Positions 5,475 through 12,915 of a stretch of 14,065 nucleotides of DNA are shown here, piece by piece. Each line of letters opens with the position of its first letter. Position 1 is the first letter of the stretch. Made by a program: the position numbers and the translations under genes. The stretch is from assembly GCA_946534455.1 (NCBI GenBank), contig CAMNCR010000204.1, positions 1-14,065 on the forward strand, given 5' to 3'. Below the pieces are notes generated by a model. The model worked only from the letters and a program-made list of their open reading frames with translations. It did no database searches and was not told the origin of the DNA. The DNA comes from an uncultured Clostridia bacterium (GTDB taxonomy: Bacteria > Bacillota > Clostridia > Christensenellales > Aristaeellaceae).

Positions 5475-6725
5475 ATGATGAAAAAGATTCTTGCTCTCGT
5501 TCTCATGCTGGCCGTGTGCTTCTCCGTATTTGCGGTGGCCCACGCCGAACCGACCGAAGTGGAGCTGTGGCACTACTTCGATTCTTCCAACGACAAGGAC
5601 ATGATCAACAAGTGGGTGGATGACTACAATGCCCTGCAGGACAAGATCCACATCACCGCGACCTATGTTTCCCGCCAGGAGCTGATGAACCAGTACGCCA
5701 TCGGCGCGATCTCCGGGGAGCTGCCGGACATCGGCATGGTGGACTCTCCCGATATGGCTTCCTTCATCTCCCTGGGCGTGTTCGCGGACATCACGGATCA
5801 GCTGAATGCCTGGGGCGAGCTGGATCAGTTCTATCCCGGCCCCCTGAGCTCCTGTATGGACGCGGAGGGCAAGCTCTACGGCCTGCCCCAGAACACCAAC
5901 TGCCTGGCGCTGGGCTGCAACATGGACCTGCTGAAGGCGGCCGGATATGATCATATGCCCAAGGATCTGACGGAGCTGAAGGAAATGGTCGCCAAGACCA
6001 GCGATCCGGAAAACGGCATCTACGGCATGGCCATGTGCTGCATCGGCACGGAGGAAGGCACCTTCCAGCTGCTGCCCTGGCTGCGCTCGAGCGTCGGCGG
6101 ACAGGGCGTCAACGTGGACAACCTGACCGCGCAGTCTGCGGTGGACGGCCTGACCGTGCTGGGCGACTTCATTCACAACAACTACATGAGCAAGGAAGCC
6201 GTGAACTGGACGCAGGCTGACGCCTGGTACGCCTTCTGCGCGGGCAAGGCCGCGATGGTGGAATGCGGCACCTGGCATCTGGCCATGACCGGAGACATCA
6301 ACGGCGCGTTCGAGTATGACTTCTGCCTGCTGCCCACGGGCGAGGAGGGAACCTCCACGTCCACCATCGGCGGCGAGAACTTCGGCATCTGCACCGGCTG
6401 CAAGGATACCGATGCGTGCGTGGATTTCCTGAAGTGGATGTGCTCCAAGGAAAAGGAAGCTGAATGGGCTGTGGGCGCCGGCAAGATTCCGGTCCGCGGC
6501 GATTCCGAGGCGGAATACACCTATGAGACCAAGGGCTTCCAGGTGTTCGTGGATGAAATGAACTACGCGCAGGCCCGCGGACCGCACGCGGAATGGCCCA
6601 CCATCTCCGAGGCGATTTACACCGCGTGCCAGTCCGTGTTCGTCGACAACGCGGATCCCGCCGAGGCGCTGGCCAAGGCGATGGAAACCATCGCGCCTAT
6701 CGTGGCGGAAAATCCGCTGCCCTGA
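5475..6725 (+). CDS. Extracellular sugar-binding protein of an ABC transporter (SBP family 1)
   Basis: AAGGAGGG (5463-5470) serves ATG 5475 or ATG 5478; the in-frame ATG 5457 lies before the SD and is rejected. The product is ~416 residues. The N-terminus MMKKILALVLMLAVCFSVFAVAHA is a signal peptide with likely cleavage at AHA-EP. The mature part opens VELWHYFDSSNDKDMINKWVDDYN, the usual first strand and helix of family 1 carbohydrate-binding proteins, and continues with LPDIGMVDSPDMASF, YGLPQNTNCLALGCNMDLLKAAG and AAMVECGTWHLA, all standard hinge and lobe segments. It would capture a mono- or oligosaccharide for the two permeases downstream. No canonical lipobox is seen: the only early Cys (LAVC) has Val where Gly or Ala is expected, odd for a monoderm binding protein. 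It is probably induced by the upstream two-component system. Exact sugar unknown. Confidence 0.9.
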   Translation: MMKKILALVLMLAVCFSVFAVAHAEPTEVELWHYFDSSNDKDMINKWVDDYNALQDKIHITATYVSRQELMNQYAIGAISGELPDIGMVDSPDMASFISLGVFADITDQLNAWGELDQFYPGPLSSCMDAEGKLYGLPQNTNCLALGCNMDLLKAAGYDHMPKDLTELKEMVAKTSDPENGIYGMAMCCIGTEEGTFQLLPWLRSSVGGQGVNVDNLTAQSAVDGLTVLGDFIHNNYMSKEAVNWTQADAWYAFCAGKAAMVECGTWHLAMTGDINGAFEYDFCLLPTGEEGTSTSTIGGENFGICTGCKDTDACVDFLKWMCSKEKEAEWAVGAGKIPVRGDSEAEYTYETKGFQVFVDEMNYAQARGPHAEWPTISEAIYTACQSVFVDNADPAEALAKAMETIAPIVAENPLP

Positions 6726-6766
6726 GTCGGAACGGGTTTTTCTGAAGACTGACAAACGGCTCTGAC

Positions 6767-6799
6767 GGGAGCGGTCAGCAGCGCTGACCGCTCCCTTTT
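6767..6799 (+). terminator. Intercistronic terminator-like hairpin between binding protein and permease
   Basis: GGGAGCGGTCAGC (6767-6779) pairs perfectly over 13 bp with GCTGACCGCTCCC (6783-6795) around AGC, followed by TTTT (6796-6799). It lies 41 bp after the binding-protein stop and 22 bp before the permease start. It probably terminates part of the transcripts and protects the 3' end of the first message, giving more binding protein than membrane components. No separate promoter is evident before the permease. Confidence 0.8.
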
Positions 6800-6821
6800 C
6801 TGAAGGAAAGGATTGGAAAGC

Positions 6822-7715
6822 ATGCAGAAAAGGAAGATCTCCGTTTCAGCTCAGAAGCGAAAGGAGGCCTACTTCTTTATTCTTCCGGCTTTTTTTTACA
6901 TTTTGCTGGTTATGGGCTATCCGATGGTTTATAATGCTGTTCTGAGCCTGAAAAATATGGACGTGAAAAATCTTAAATCCGGCGCGTCCGTCTTCATCGG
7001 CCTGCAGAACTACACAGAGCTTTTCGGAAACGAAACCTTCCGCCTGGTGCTGAAAAACACCTTCGTGTTCACGATCGCATGCCTGGTTTTTCAGTTTACG
7101 ATCGGCTTTGCCTTCGCGCTGTTTTTCAAGCAGCATTTTCCGCTGTCCGGCCTCATCCGAGGCATGATTCTGATCAGCTATATGATGCCGATGGCCGTGA
7201 CGGGGCTGCTGGGGAAAAACATGTTCATGAATGACGGACTGATTAACGACCTGCTTAAGCGCATCGGCATGACCGGGCCGGAGTGGCTGACCAACACGAC
7301 CTACTCGCTGCCGGCGGTGATCATCATGAACTGCTGGGTCGGCATCCCGTTCAACATGCTGCTGCTGATTTCCGGGCTGACCAGCATTCATGACGACGTC
7401 TACGAGAGCGCCATGATCGACGGGGCGGGCTGGGGCAAGCGGTTCGTTTTCATCACCCTGCCACTGATGAAGAGCTCGATCCTCGCGGTGCTGATGCTGG
7501 GCTTCATCTACACCTTCCGCGCCTTTGACCTGATGTATATCATGACCAAGGGCGGCCCGCTCAACTCCACGGATGTGCTGGGAACCTATTCCTACATGTT
7601 CTCCTTCACTCAGTTCAAGTTTTCCCGGGGTGCGGCGGTGGCCATGGTGCTCTTCGCCTGTCTGTTCGTGGTGGGCATGTTCTACCTGCACCTGCTCAGA
7701 AGGGAGGAGGAGTGA
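6822..7715 (+). CDS. CUT1-type sugar ABC transporter permease (MalF/UgpA-like)
   Basis: ATG 6822 is preceded by AAGGAAAGGA; TTG 6813 overlaps that SD and is less likely. The 297-residue product has about six membrane helices, beginning with EAYFFILPAFFYILLVMGYP, the typical start of MalF-type permeases. The EAA loop that docks the ATPase is YESAMIDGAGWGKRFVFITL at ~residues 194-213, with the conserved G in place, and the C-terminus has TKGGPLNST near the last helices. It pairs with the second permease and the binding protein to import a carbohydrate. No ATPase gene lies nearby, so it presumably uses a shared MsmX/UgpC-type ATPase encoded elsewhere. The stop overlaps the start region of the next gene, indicating coupling. 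Confidence 0.9.
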   Translation: MQKRKISVSAQKRKEAYFFILPAFFYILLVMGYPMVYNAVLSLKNMDVKNLKSGASVFIGLQNYTELFGNETFRLVLKNTFVFTIACLVFQFTIGFAFALFFKQHFPLSGLIRGMILISYMMPMAVTGLLGKNMFMNDGLINDLLKRIGMTGPEWLTNTTYSLPAVIIMNCWVGIPFNMLLLISGLTSIHDDVYESAMIDGAGWGKRFVFITLPLMKSSILAVLMLGFIYTFRAFDLMYIMTKGGPLNSTDVLGTYSYMFSFTQFKFSRGAAVAMVLFACLFVVGMFYLHLLRREEE

Positions 7716-7717
7716 GT

Positions 7718-8554
7718 ATGGACGGCATGATGTCCCGGAGAAAGAAGATCCTGTGCGCGGCCATTGCCGTGCTGATCGCGATTCTGTTTCTGTTCCCGAT
7801 TTACTGGCTGGTGCAGCTTTCCTTCAAGCCTGACATGGAGGCCTTCGGTCGGGTGCTGACCTATTATCCGCATACGTTTACGGTGTCGCCCTGGCAGGAG
7901 AACCTGGATGACCCGGTGTTCATAACCTCCCTCAGGAACAGCTTCATCAACGGCTTCCTGACCATGGGCATTACGCTGCTGCTGGGGGTTCCCGCCGCCT
8001 ACGGCATGGGACGCTACAAGGTGCGGGGCAGTGTGCTGTTTCTGCTGACGTTCCTGGTTTCCCAGATGTTGCCAGCCTCCCTGACGCTGACGCCGCTGTA
8101 TCTGATCTTCAACTCCGCGAAGCTGCTGGGCACGCATATTTCCTCGCCCATCGCCATCGCGGCCAGCTCCATTCCATTCGCGGTCATCACCCTGCGGCCC
8201 TTCTTCCGCTCCGTGCCGGTGACGCTGGACGAAGCGGCGCGGCTGGACGGCTGCGGCCCGGTGCGGGCGTTCTTCTACGTGATGATTCCCGCGGTGAAGA
8301 CCGGCATCATCACCATCATCGTGATCTCCTTCCTGAACGGATGGAATGATCTGGTCTACTCCATGACCTTCAACGTGGGAGCGGACATGCGGCCCCTGAC
8401 GGCCAACATCTACAAGTTCCAGAGCGCTTACGGCACGAAGTGGAACTGCATCATGGCCTACGGGACGATTCTGGTGCTCCCGGTTGTGATTCTGTTTATT
8501 TTCATGCAGAAGTATATCGTCGGCGGACTGACGGCCGGCGCCGTGAAGGAATAA
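7718..8554 (+). CDS. CUT1-type sugar ABC transporter permease (MalG/UgpE-like)
   Basis: ATG 7718 has AGGAGG (7705-7710) at 7 nt. GTG 7712 is too close to that SD. The 278-residue product starts with a short basic stretch (RRKK) and a hydrophobic helix (AIAVLIAILFLFPIYWLVQL), then has about five more helices. The EAA loop at ~residues 171-195 reads DEAARLDGCGPVRAFFYVMI, matching the MalG consensus. The C-terminus FIFMQKYIVGGLTAGAVKE is the classic QKYxxxGLtaGavKg ending of CUT1 permeases. It forms the heterodimeric channel with the preceding permease and sits in the cytoplasmic membrane. The substrate is likely an alpha-linked oligosaccharide, judging by the GH31 gene 19 bp downstream. Confidence 0.92.
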   Translation: MDGMMSRRKKILCAAIAVLIAILFLFPIYWLVQLSFKPDMEAFGRVLTYYPHTFTVSPWQENLDDPVFITSLRNSFINGFLTMGITLLLGVPAAYGMGRYKVRGSVLFLLTFLVSQMLPASLTLTPLYLIFNSAKLLGTHISSPIAIAASSIPFAVITLRPFFRSVPVTLDEAARLDGCGPVRAFFYVMIPAVKTGIITIIVISFLNGWNDLVYSMTFNVGADMRPLTANIYKFQSAYGTKWNCIMAYGTILVLPVVILFIFMQKYIVGGLTAGAVKE

Positions 8555-8573
8555 GAAAAGGAGGCGGAGATCC

Positions 8574-10619
8574 ATGGCGGCTCAGGACGAGGTCAGGATC
8601 GTATACGGATATTTTGAGCGCAGGGGCAACGCGCTGTGCTACCGCTATGAGGCGGAGCGGCTGATGATCGAGCCGTGGGGCGCCAACTCGCTGCGGGTGC
8701 GCGCGTGGAAAACGGCGGAAATGGATCCCCAGGACTGGGCGCTGCTGCCTCCGGAGGAGACCTGCGAGCCGGAGATCGAGGTCCGGGAGGACGGCGGCAG
8801 CATCGTGAACGGCCGGATCCGGGCGGAGATCAACCTCATCGGCTGCGTGACCTTCACCAATGAGAAGGGGGAGGTGCTGCTCCGGGAATATCTACGGAAC
8901 CGCAGGGACATGTTCGGGGACACCTGCTCCTCCCTGGAGGTGGAGGCGCGCGAATTCAAGCCCATCATTGGCGGGGATTACCGGCTGACGATGCGCTTCG
9001 TGTCGAACCCCAGCGAGCGGATCTACGGCATGGGCCAGTATCAGCAGCCCTACCTGGATCTGAAGGGGGCGGATCTGGAGCTGGCGCAGCGCAATTCCCA
9101 GGCCAGCGTGCCCTTCCTGCTGTCGAGCCTCGGCTACGGCTTCCTGTGGAACAACCCGGCCGTGGGCCGCGTGACCTTCGGAAAGAACATCACCACCTGG
9201 GAGGCGGAATCGACCCGGAAGCTGGATTACTGGATCACCGCCGGGAATACCCCCGCGGAGATCGAGGAAGCCTATTCCGCCGTGACGGGCCGGGTGCCCA
9301 TGATGCCGGATTACGCCATGGGCTACTGGCAGTGCAAGCTCCGCTACCAGACGCAGGAGGAGCTGCTGGGCGTGGCGCGGGAATTCAAGCGGCGCGGCAT
9401 TCCGATTTCCGTGATCGTATGCGACTTTTTCCACTGGCCGATGCAGGGCGAGTGGAAGTTTGACCCGACCTACTGGCCGGATCCGGATGCGATGATCAGG
9501 GAGCTGAAGGAGATGGGCATCGAGCTCATGGTCTCGATCTGGCCCACGGTGGACTACCGCAGCGAGAACTTCGAGGAAATGAAGGCCCGGGGGCTCCTGA
9601 TCCGCGTGGAGAAGGGATATCCGATTTCCATGGATTTCCAGGGCAACACCCTGCACTTTGACCCCACCAATCCCGAGGCGCGGGACTATGTCTGGCAGAA
9701 GGCCCGGCAGAACTATTACGACAAGGGCATTCGCGTTTTCTGGCTGGACGAGGCGGAGCCGGAATACACATACTATACTTTCGACAACTACCGGTATCAC
9801 CTGGGCCCGGACGTGCAGGTCGGCAACATTTTCCCGGCAATGTACGCGCGCACCTTCTATGAGGGCATGGCGGAGGCGGGCCAGAAGGACATCATCAACC
9901 TGCTGCGCTGCGCCTGGGCCGGAAGCCAGCGGTACGGCGCGCTGGTCTGGTCCGGAGATATCAAGTCCTCCTTTGAGAGCATGAAGAACCAGGTGGCCGC
10001 GGGGCTGAACATGGGCATCGCGGGCATTCCCTGGTGGACGACGGACATCGGCGGCTTCTTCGGGGCGAATGTGAAGGACCCCGCGTTCCATGAGCTGCTG
10101 ATCCGCTGGTTTGAATACGGATGCTTCTGCCCGGTGATGCGCATGCACGGCTATCGCTGGCCGCTGATGCCCCAGGTCGGTACTACGGGCGGCGCCACCT
10201 GCATCTCCGGCTCGCCCAACGAGCCCTGGAGCTATACGGAGGAGGTGCTGGACATCCTGACCCGGTACATTCGCCTGCGGGAGAGGATGCGGCCCTACAT
10301 CACGCAGATCATGCGGGAGGCCCATGAGAAGGGAACGCCGGTGATGCGGCCCCTGTTCTACGACTTCCCGGAGGATGCGCAGGCCTGGGCGGTGGAGGAT
10401 CAGTATATGTTCGGGCCGGAGGTGCTGGTCCGGCCGGTGACCGACGCTGGACGGCGCAGGGAGCGGGTTTATCTGCCCGCGGGCTGCCGCTGGCGCGAGG
10501 CCTGGTCTGGAGCCGAGTATGACGGCGGGCAGTGGGTGGAGACGGAGGCGCCGCTGGAGCGGATTCCGCTGTTTACCCGGAACGGATTCGAGCTGCCGGT
10601 GACCGGGGAGGAAGGCTGA
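8574..10619 (+). CDS. Glycoside hydrolase family 31, alpha-glycosidase (glucosidase or xylosidase type)
   Basis: ATG 8574 follows AAAAGGAGGCGG at proper spacing. The 681-residue protein has no signal peptide, so it acts in the cytoplasm on imported sugar. Residues ~1-235 form the mutarotase-like N-domain (YGMGQYQQPYLDLKG). From ~245 the barrel shows YAMGYWQCKLRYQTQEELLG, IPISVIVCDFFHWP and EWKFDPTYWPDPDAM. The nucleophile is Asp392 in FWLDEAEPEY and the acid/base Asp462 in WSGDIKSSFESM, 70 residues later as in known GH31 enzymes. IPWWTTDIGGF and RMRPYI are further family motifs, and a beta-sandwich ends the chain. The QGE/Arg-Trp features of sulfoquinovosidases are not seen. It would release glucose or xylose (or possibly galactose) from an alpha-glycoside for the dehydrogenases that follow. 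Family sure, exact specificity open. Confidence 0.92.
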   Translation: MAAQDEVRIVYGYFERRGNALCYRYEAERLMIEPWGANSLRVRAWKTAEMDPQDWALLPPEETCEPEIEVREDGGSIVNGRIRAEINLIGCVTFTNEKGEVLLREYLRNRRDMFGDTCSSLEVEAREFKPIIGGDYRLTMRFVSNPSERIYGMGQYQQPYLDLKGADLELAQRNSQASVPFLLSSLGYGFLWNNPAVGRVTFGKNITTWEAESTRKLDYWITAGNTPAEIEEAYSAVTGRVPMMPDYAMGYWQCKLRYQTQEELLGVAREFKRRGIPISVIVCDFFHWPMQGEWKFDPTYWPDPDAMIRELKEMGIELMVSIWPTVDYRSENFEEMKARGLLIRVEKGYPISMDFQGNTLHFDPTNPEARDYVWQKARQNYYDKGIRVFWLDEAEPEYTYYTFDNYRYHLGPDVQVGNIFPAMYARTFYEGMAEAGQKDIINLLRCAWAGSQRYGALVWSGDIKSSFESMKNQVAAGLNMGIAGIPWWTTDIGGFFGANVKDPAFHELLIRWFEYGCFCPVMRMHGYRWPLMPQVGTTGGATCISGSPNEPWSYTEEVLDILTRYIRLRERMRPYITQIMREAHEKGTPVMRPLFYDFPEDAQAWAVEDQYMFGPEVLVRPVTDAGRRRERVYLPAGCRWREAWSGAEYDGGQWVETEAPLERIPLFTRNGFELPVTGEEG

Positions 10620-10643
10620 CCCGGGAGGAAAAGGAGGAAAACC

Positions 10644-11855
10644 ATGGGAGAAAAAATCTGCGGGACCTATTTCCGAAACGATCCGGAACGGCCGCTGGCC
10701 TACGGCGAGGTGGAGCTGATCAACCCGCCCAGGCAGCGCCTGCGCGGGGAGCCGAAGAAGGAAGGCATTCCGGTGCAGCCGGTGATCGTCGGGTTCTGCG
10801 GCACGGATCATGAGCTGATGATGATGGGCCGGCGGGGCGAGCTGGGCCCCAAGTTTCCCGCGGGGCAGACCCGGCTGATCAACGGCCACGAGGGAGTCGT
10901 CTGGGTGCCATCCCAGAACCGCTTCGCCATCGTGCTCATCCGGGGCGGGGACAGCGTCGACCCCACGCGGTACACCGAGGACGAGAGCTACTTTGAGTAC
11001 GGCTGCGATCAGGCGGACGGGCTTTTCTGCGACCGGATGTATGTGAATCCGGACATGCTGCTGTCCATTCCGGAGGGCCATGTGCGGGAGGGCCGGATCG
11101 ATCTGAGCTTCGCGAAAAAAATGGTGTTTCCGGATCCCTTCGCCTGCATGCTCTTCCAGCTGGAGCGCATGGAGGATCTGGGCTCCGCCCACTGGTTCCG
11201 CCAGACGGCGCGGCGCCTGGGCTGCGGGGAGGAGGAGGCGCGGGCCGCGGCCCGGGACGAGATTTTTGCCCGGACGGTGATCTTCGGCCTGGGCACGACG
11301 GGGATGTTCATCGGAGACGTCATCCGCCAGGCGCATCCCTCCGCCCGCATCGTCTTTGTCGCCCGCAGCCCGGAGGACAGCCCGAAGGTGCAGTTCGCGC
11401 TCCGACAGGCGGGCGGGGTGTATGTGCGCAGCCGGCATGAACGGATGGAGGATCTGGCCGCGGACATCTGCAGCGCGCTGGGCGGCCGGGCGACGACCTT
11501 CATCGGCGTCAGCGGCTCCGCCGTGGAGCACCAGATTGCCTTCACCCACCGGGTGCTTGGCTGCAACGGGCTGTACAACAGCTTCTCCCTGGGACCGAAA
11601 ATCACCTTTGATTCGATGCCCTTCGGGTTCGAAAACCACCTGATCTTCGGCTCCATCAACTTCCGGCAGGATCATATGGAGCAGGCGATCCGCATGCTGG
11701 CCGGCAGCCCCTACGACCAGATCGTGGAGCTGATTGACAAGGAGGAATTCATCGCCGATCCCATGGGCGCCTATGAGAACAAAATCTACTGCGCGGGCGC
11801 GCCGATGAAGACGGCGGTAATCTGGGATCCGGACAGAATCAACAGGCAAGGCTGA
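10644..11855 (+). CDS. MDR-superfamily dehydrogenase, glucose-dehydrogenase-like
   Basis: ATG 10644 follows AAGGAGGAAAACC. The 403-residue protein has the GroES-like catalytic domain of medium-chain dehydrogenases: FCGTDHEL with Cys52, and INGHEGVVW with His82-Glu83, the usual catalytic zinc ligands. The later EP-type ligand site appears as FPDPFACM, with Asp for Glu. The four-cysteine structural zinc lobe is absent. The Rossmann motif is VIFGLGTTGMFIGDVI (~residues 212-227), and the second strand ends FVARSP, with Arg favouring NADP(H). CGTDxE, the missing structural zinc and the length resemble prokaryotic glucose/aldose 1-dehydrogenases (archaeal type). An ~25-residue helical insert (HWFRQTARRLGCGEEEARAA) precedes the nucleotide fold. 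It may oxidise the sugar released by GH31 at C1 to a lactone. Specific activity is inference; another sugar or polyol is possible. Confidence 0.7.
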   Translation: MGEKICGTYFRNDPERPLAYGEVELINPPRQRLRGEPKKEGIPVQPVIVGFCGTDHELMMMGRRGELGPKFPAGQTRLINGHEGVVWVPSQNRFAIVLIRGGDSVDPTRYTEDESYFEYGCDQADGLFCDRMYVNPDMLLSIPEGHVREGRIDLSFAKKMVFPDPFACMLFQLERMEDLGSAHWFRQTARRLGCGEEEARAAARDEIFARTVIFGLGTTGMFIGDVIRQAHPSARIVFVARSPEDSPKVQFALRQAGGVYVRSRHERMEDLAADICSALGGRATTFIGVSGSAVEHQIAFTHRVLGCNGLYNSFSLGPKITFDSMPFGFENHLIFGSINFRQDHMEQAIRMLAGSPYDQIVELIDKEEFIADPMGAYENKIYCAGAPMKTAVIWDPDRINRQG

Positions 11856-11870
11856 GGAGGCGTTCCGACC

Positions 11871-12893
11871 ATGAAAGCAATTTCCATTACCCAACCCTTC
11901 GAAATCGAAATCCGGGATCTGCCCATGCCCGAGCCCGCGGCGGGCGAGGCGCTGCTGCGGGTGCTGTACTGCGGCATCTGCGGGGCGGACGTGGCCAGCT
12001 TCACCGGGAACCAGCCCTTTACCACCTATCCGCGCATTCCGGGCCACGAGTTTTCGGCGCAGATCGTGTCCGTGCCGGAGAACGGGAGGAACCTGAAGCC
12101 GGGGGATCTGGTGACCTGCAACCCCTATTTCAACTGCGGCTCCTGCTACGCCTGCCGGAAGGGACGGGTCAACGCCTGCATGGACAATCAGACCATGGGC
12201 GTGCAGCGGGACGGCGCCTTCTGCGAGTATATCCGGATGCCGGTGGAGCGGATCATTCCCGGCGGCGGGCTGAACGCGCGGCAGCTGGCGCTGGTGGAGC
12301 CCTTTGCCATCAGCCGGCACGCCATCAGCCGCGGCGACATCCGGCCGGGCGACCGGGTGCTGGTGGTCGGCGCGGGGCCCATCGGCCTGTTTGCGCTGCT
12401 GGCGGCCAAAGCCAGGGGCGCGGTGGTCACGGTCTGCGACCTGCTGCAGGGCCGGCTGGAGAAGGCCAGGCACTTCGGCGCGGATCATGTCGTGCTGGCG
12501 GACGAGCAGGAGGAGGCGGAGCTGAAGCGCATCACGGAGGGCAACGGATTTGACGTGTGCGTCGAGGCCTGCGGACAGTCCGTCACGTTCCTGGAGTGCA
12601 TTCAGCAGGCCTGCCACGGCGGCACGGTGATTCTCATCGGCAACGGCAAGAAGGAAACCACCTTCCTCCATTCCATCCTCCTGAAGAAGGAGCTGAACGT
12701 ATACGGCAGCCGCAACGCCTACACGGCGGACTTTGAGGCGCTGATCCGCCTGATCGCCTCCGGCACCGTGCCGGTGACGGACATGATCAGCGCGGAGTAT
12801 GACTTCCGGGAGGCCTCCGCCGCCTTTGATGCGCTGGTACACAACGACGGAAGCCTGGAAAAGGTGCTGCTGCGGTTTTCGGATCCCGCGTGA
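11871..12893 (+). CDS. Zinc-dependent alcohol dehydrogenase, LgoD/RspB-like polyol or aldonate 5-dehydrogenase
   Basis: ATG 11871 has GAGGAGG about 10 nt upstream. The 340-residue protein has all classical zinc sites: catalytic Cys37 (CGICGADV), His59-Glu60 (PGHEF) and Glu143 (LVEPFAISRHAI), plus structural Cys89, Cys92, Cys95 and Cys103. The nucleotide fold is VLVVGAGPIGLFALLAA, and Asp after the second strand (VTVCD) indicates NAD. GNQPFTTYPRIPGHE, LVEPFAIS-HA and GSRNAYTADF closely recall E. coli LgoD (L-galactonate 5-dehydrogenase) and RspB as I remember them, rather than threonine or alcohol dehydrogenases. It likely oxidises a C5 or C2 hydroxyl of an aldonate or polyol, using the product of the neighbouring dehydrogenase and lactonase. 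Operon position, 15 bp after the previous stop, supports one pathway. Confidence 0.82.
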   Translation: MKAISITQPFEIEIRDLPMPEPAAGEALLRVLYCGICGADVASFTGNQPFTTYPRIPGHEFSAQIVSVPENGRNLKPGDLVTCNPYFNCGSCYACRKGRVNACMDNQTMGVQRDGAFCEYIRMPVERIIPGGGLNARQLALVEPFAISRHAISRGDIRPGDRVLVVGAGPIGLFALLAAKARGAVVTVCDLLQGRLEKARHFGADHVVLADEQEEAELKRITEGNGFDVCVEACGQSVTFLECIQQACHGGTVILIGNGKKETTFLHSILLKKELNVYGSRNAYTADFEALIRLIASGTVPVTDMISAEYDFREASAAFDALVHNDGSLEKVLLRFSDPA

Positions 12894-12915
12894 AACAGAA
12901 AAGGAGGCGGCAGCG

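Noticed and set aside
8574..10619. GH31 as a sulfoquinovosidase, with the downstream genes as a sulfo-ED pathway
   Set aside because: The arginine and tryptophan motifs for the sulfonate are not seen, and the substrate-side motifs (CDFFHWP, WLDEAEPE) are of the glucosidase/xylosidase type.
8892..12842. A 1316-codon open frame on the minus strand across GH31 and both dehydrogenase genes
   Set aside because: It is antisense to three genes with clear catalytic motifs, shows no domain pattern and is rich in His, Arg and Pro, as expected for a shadow frame in high-GC DNA.
12799..12915. Longer start for the amidohydrolase
   Set aside because: It overlaps the dehydrogenase in another frame and has no SD, whereas ATG 12916 has AAAAGGAGG and opens directly with the catalytic HxH strand.
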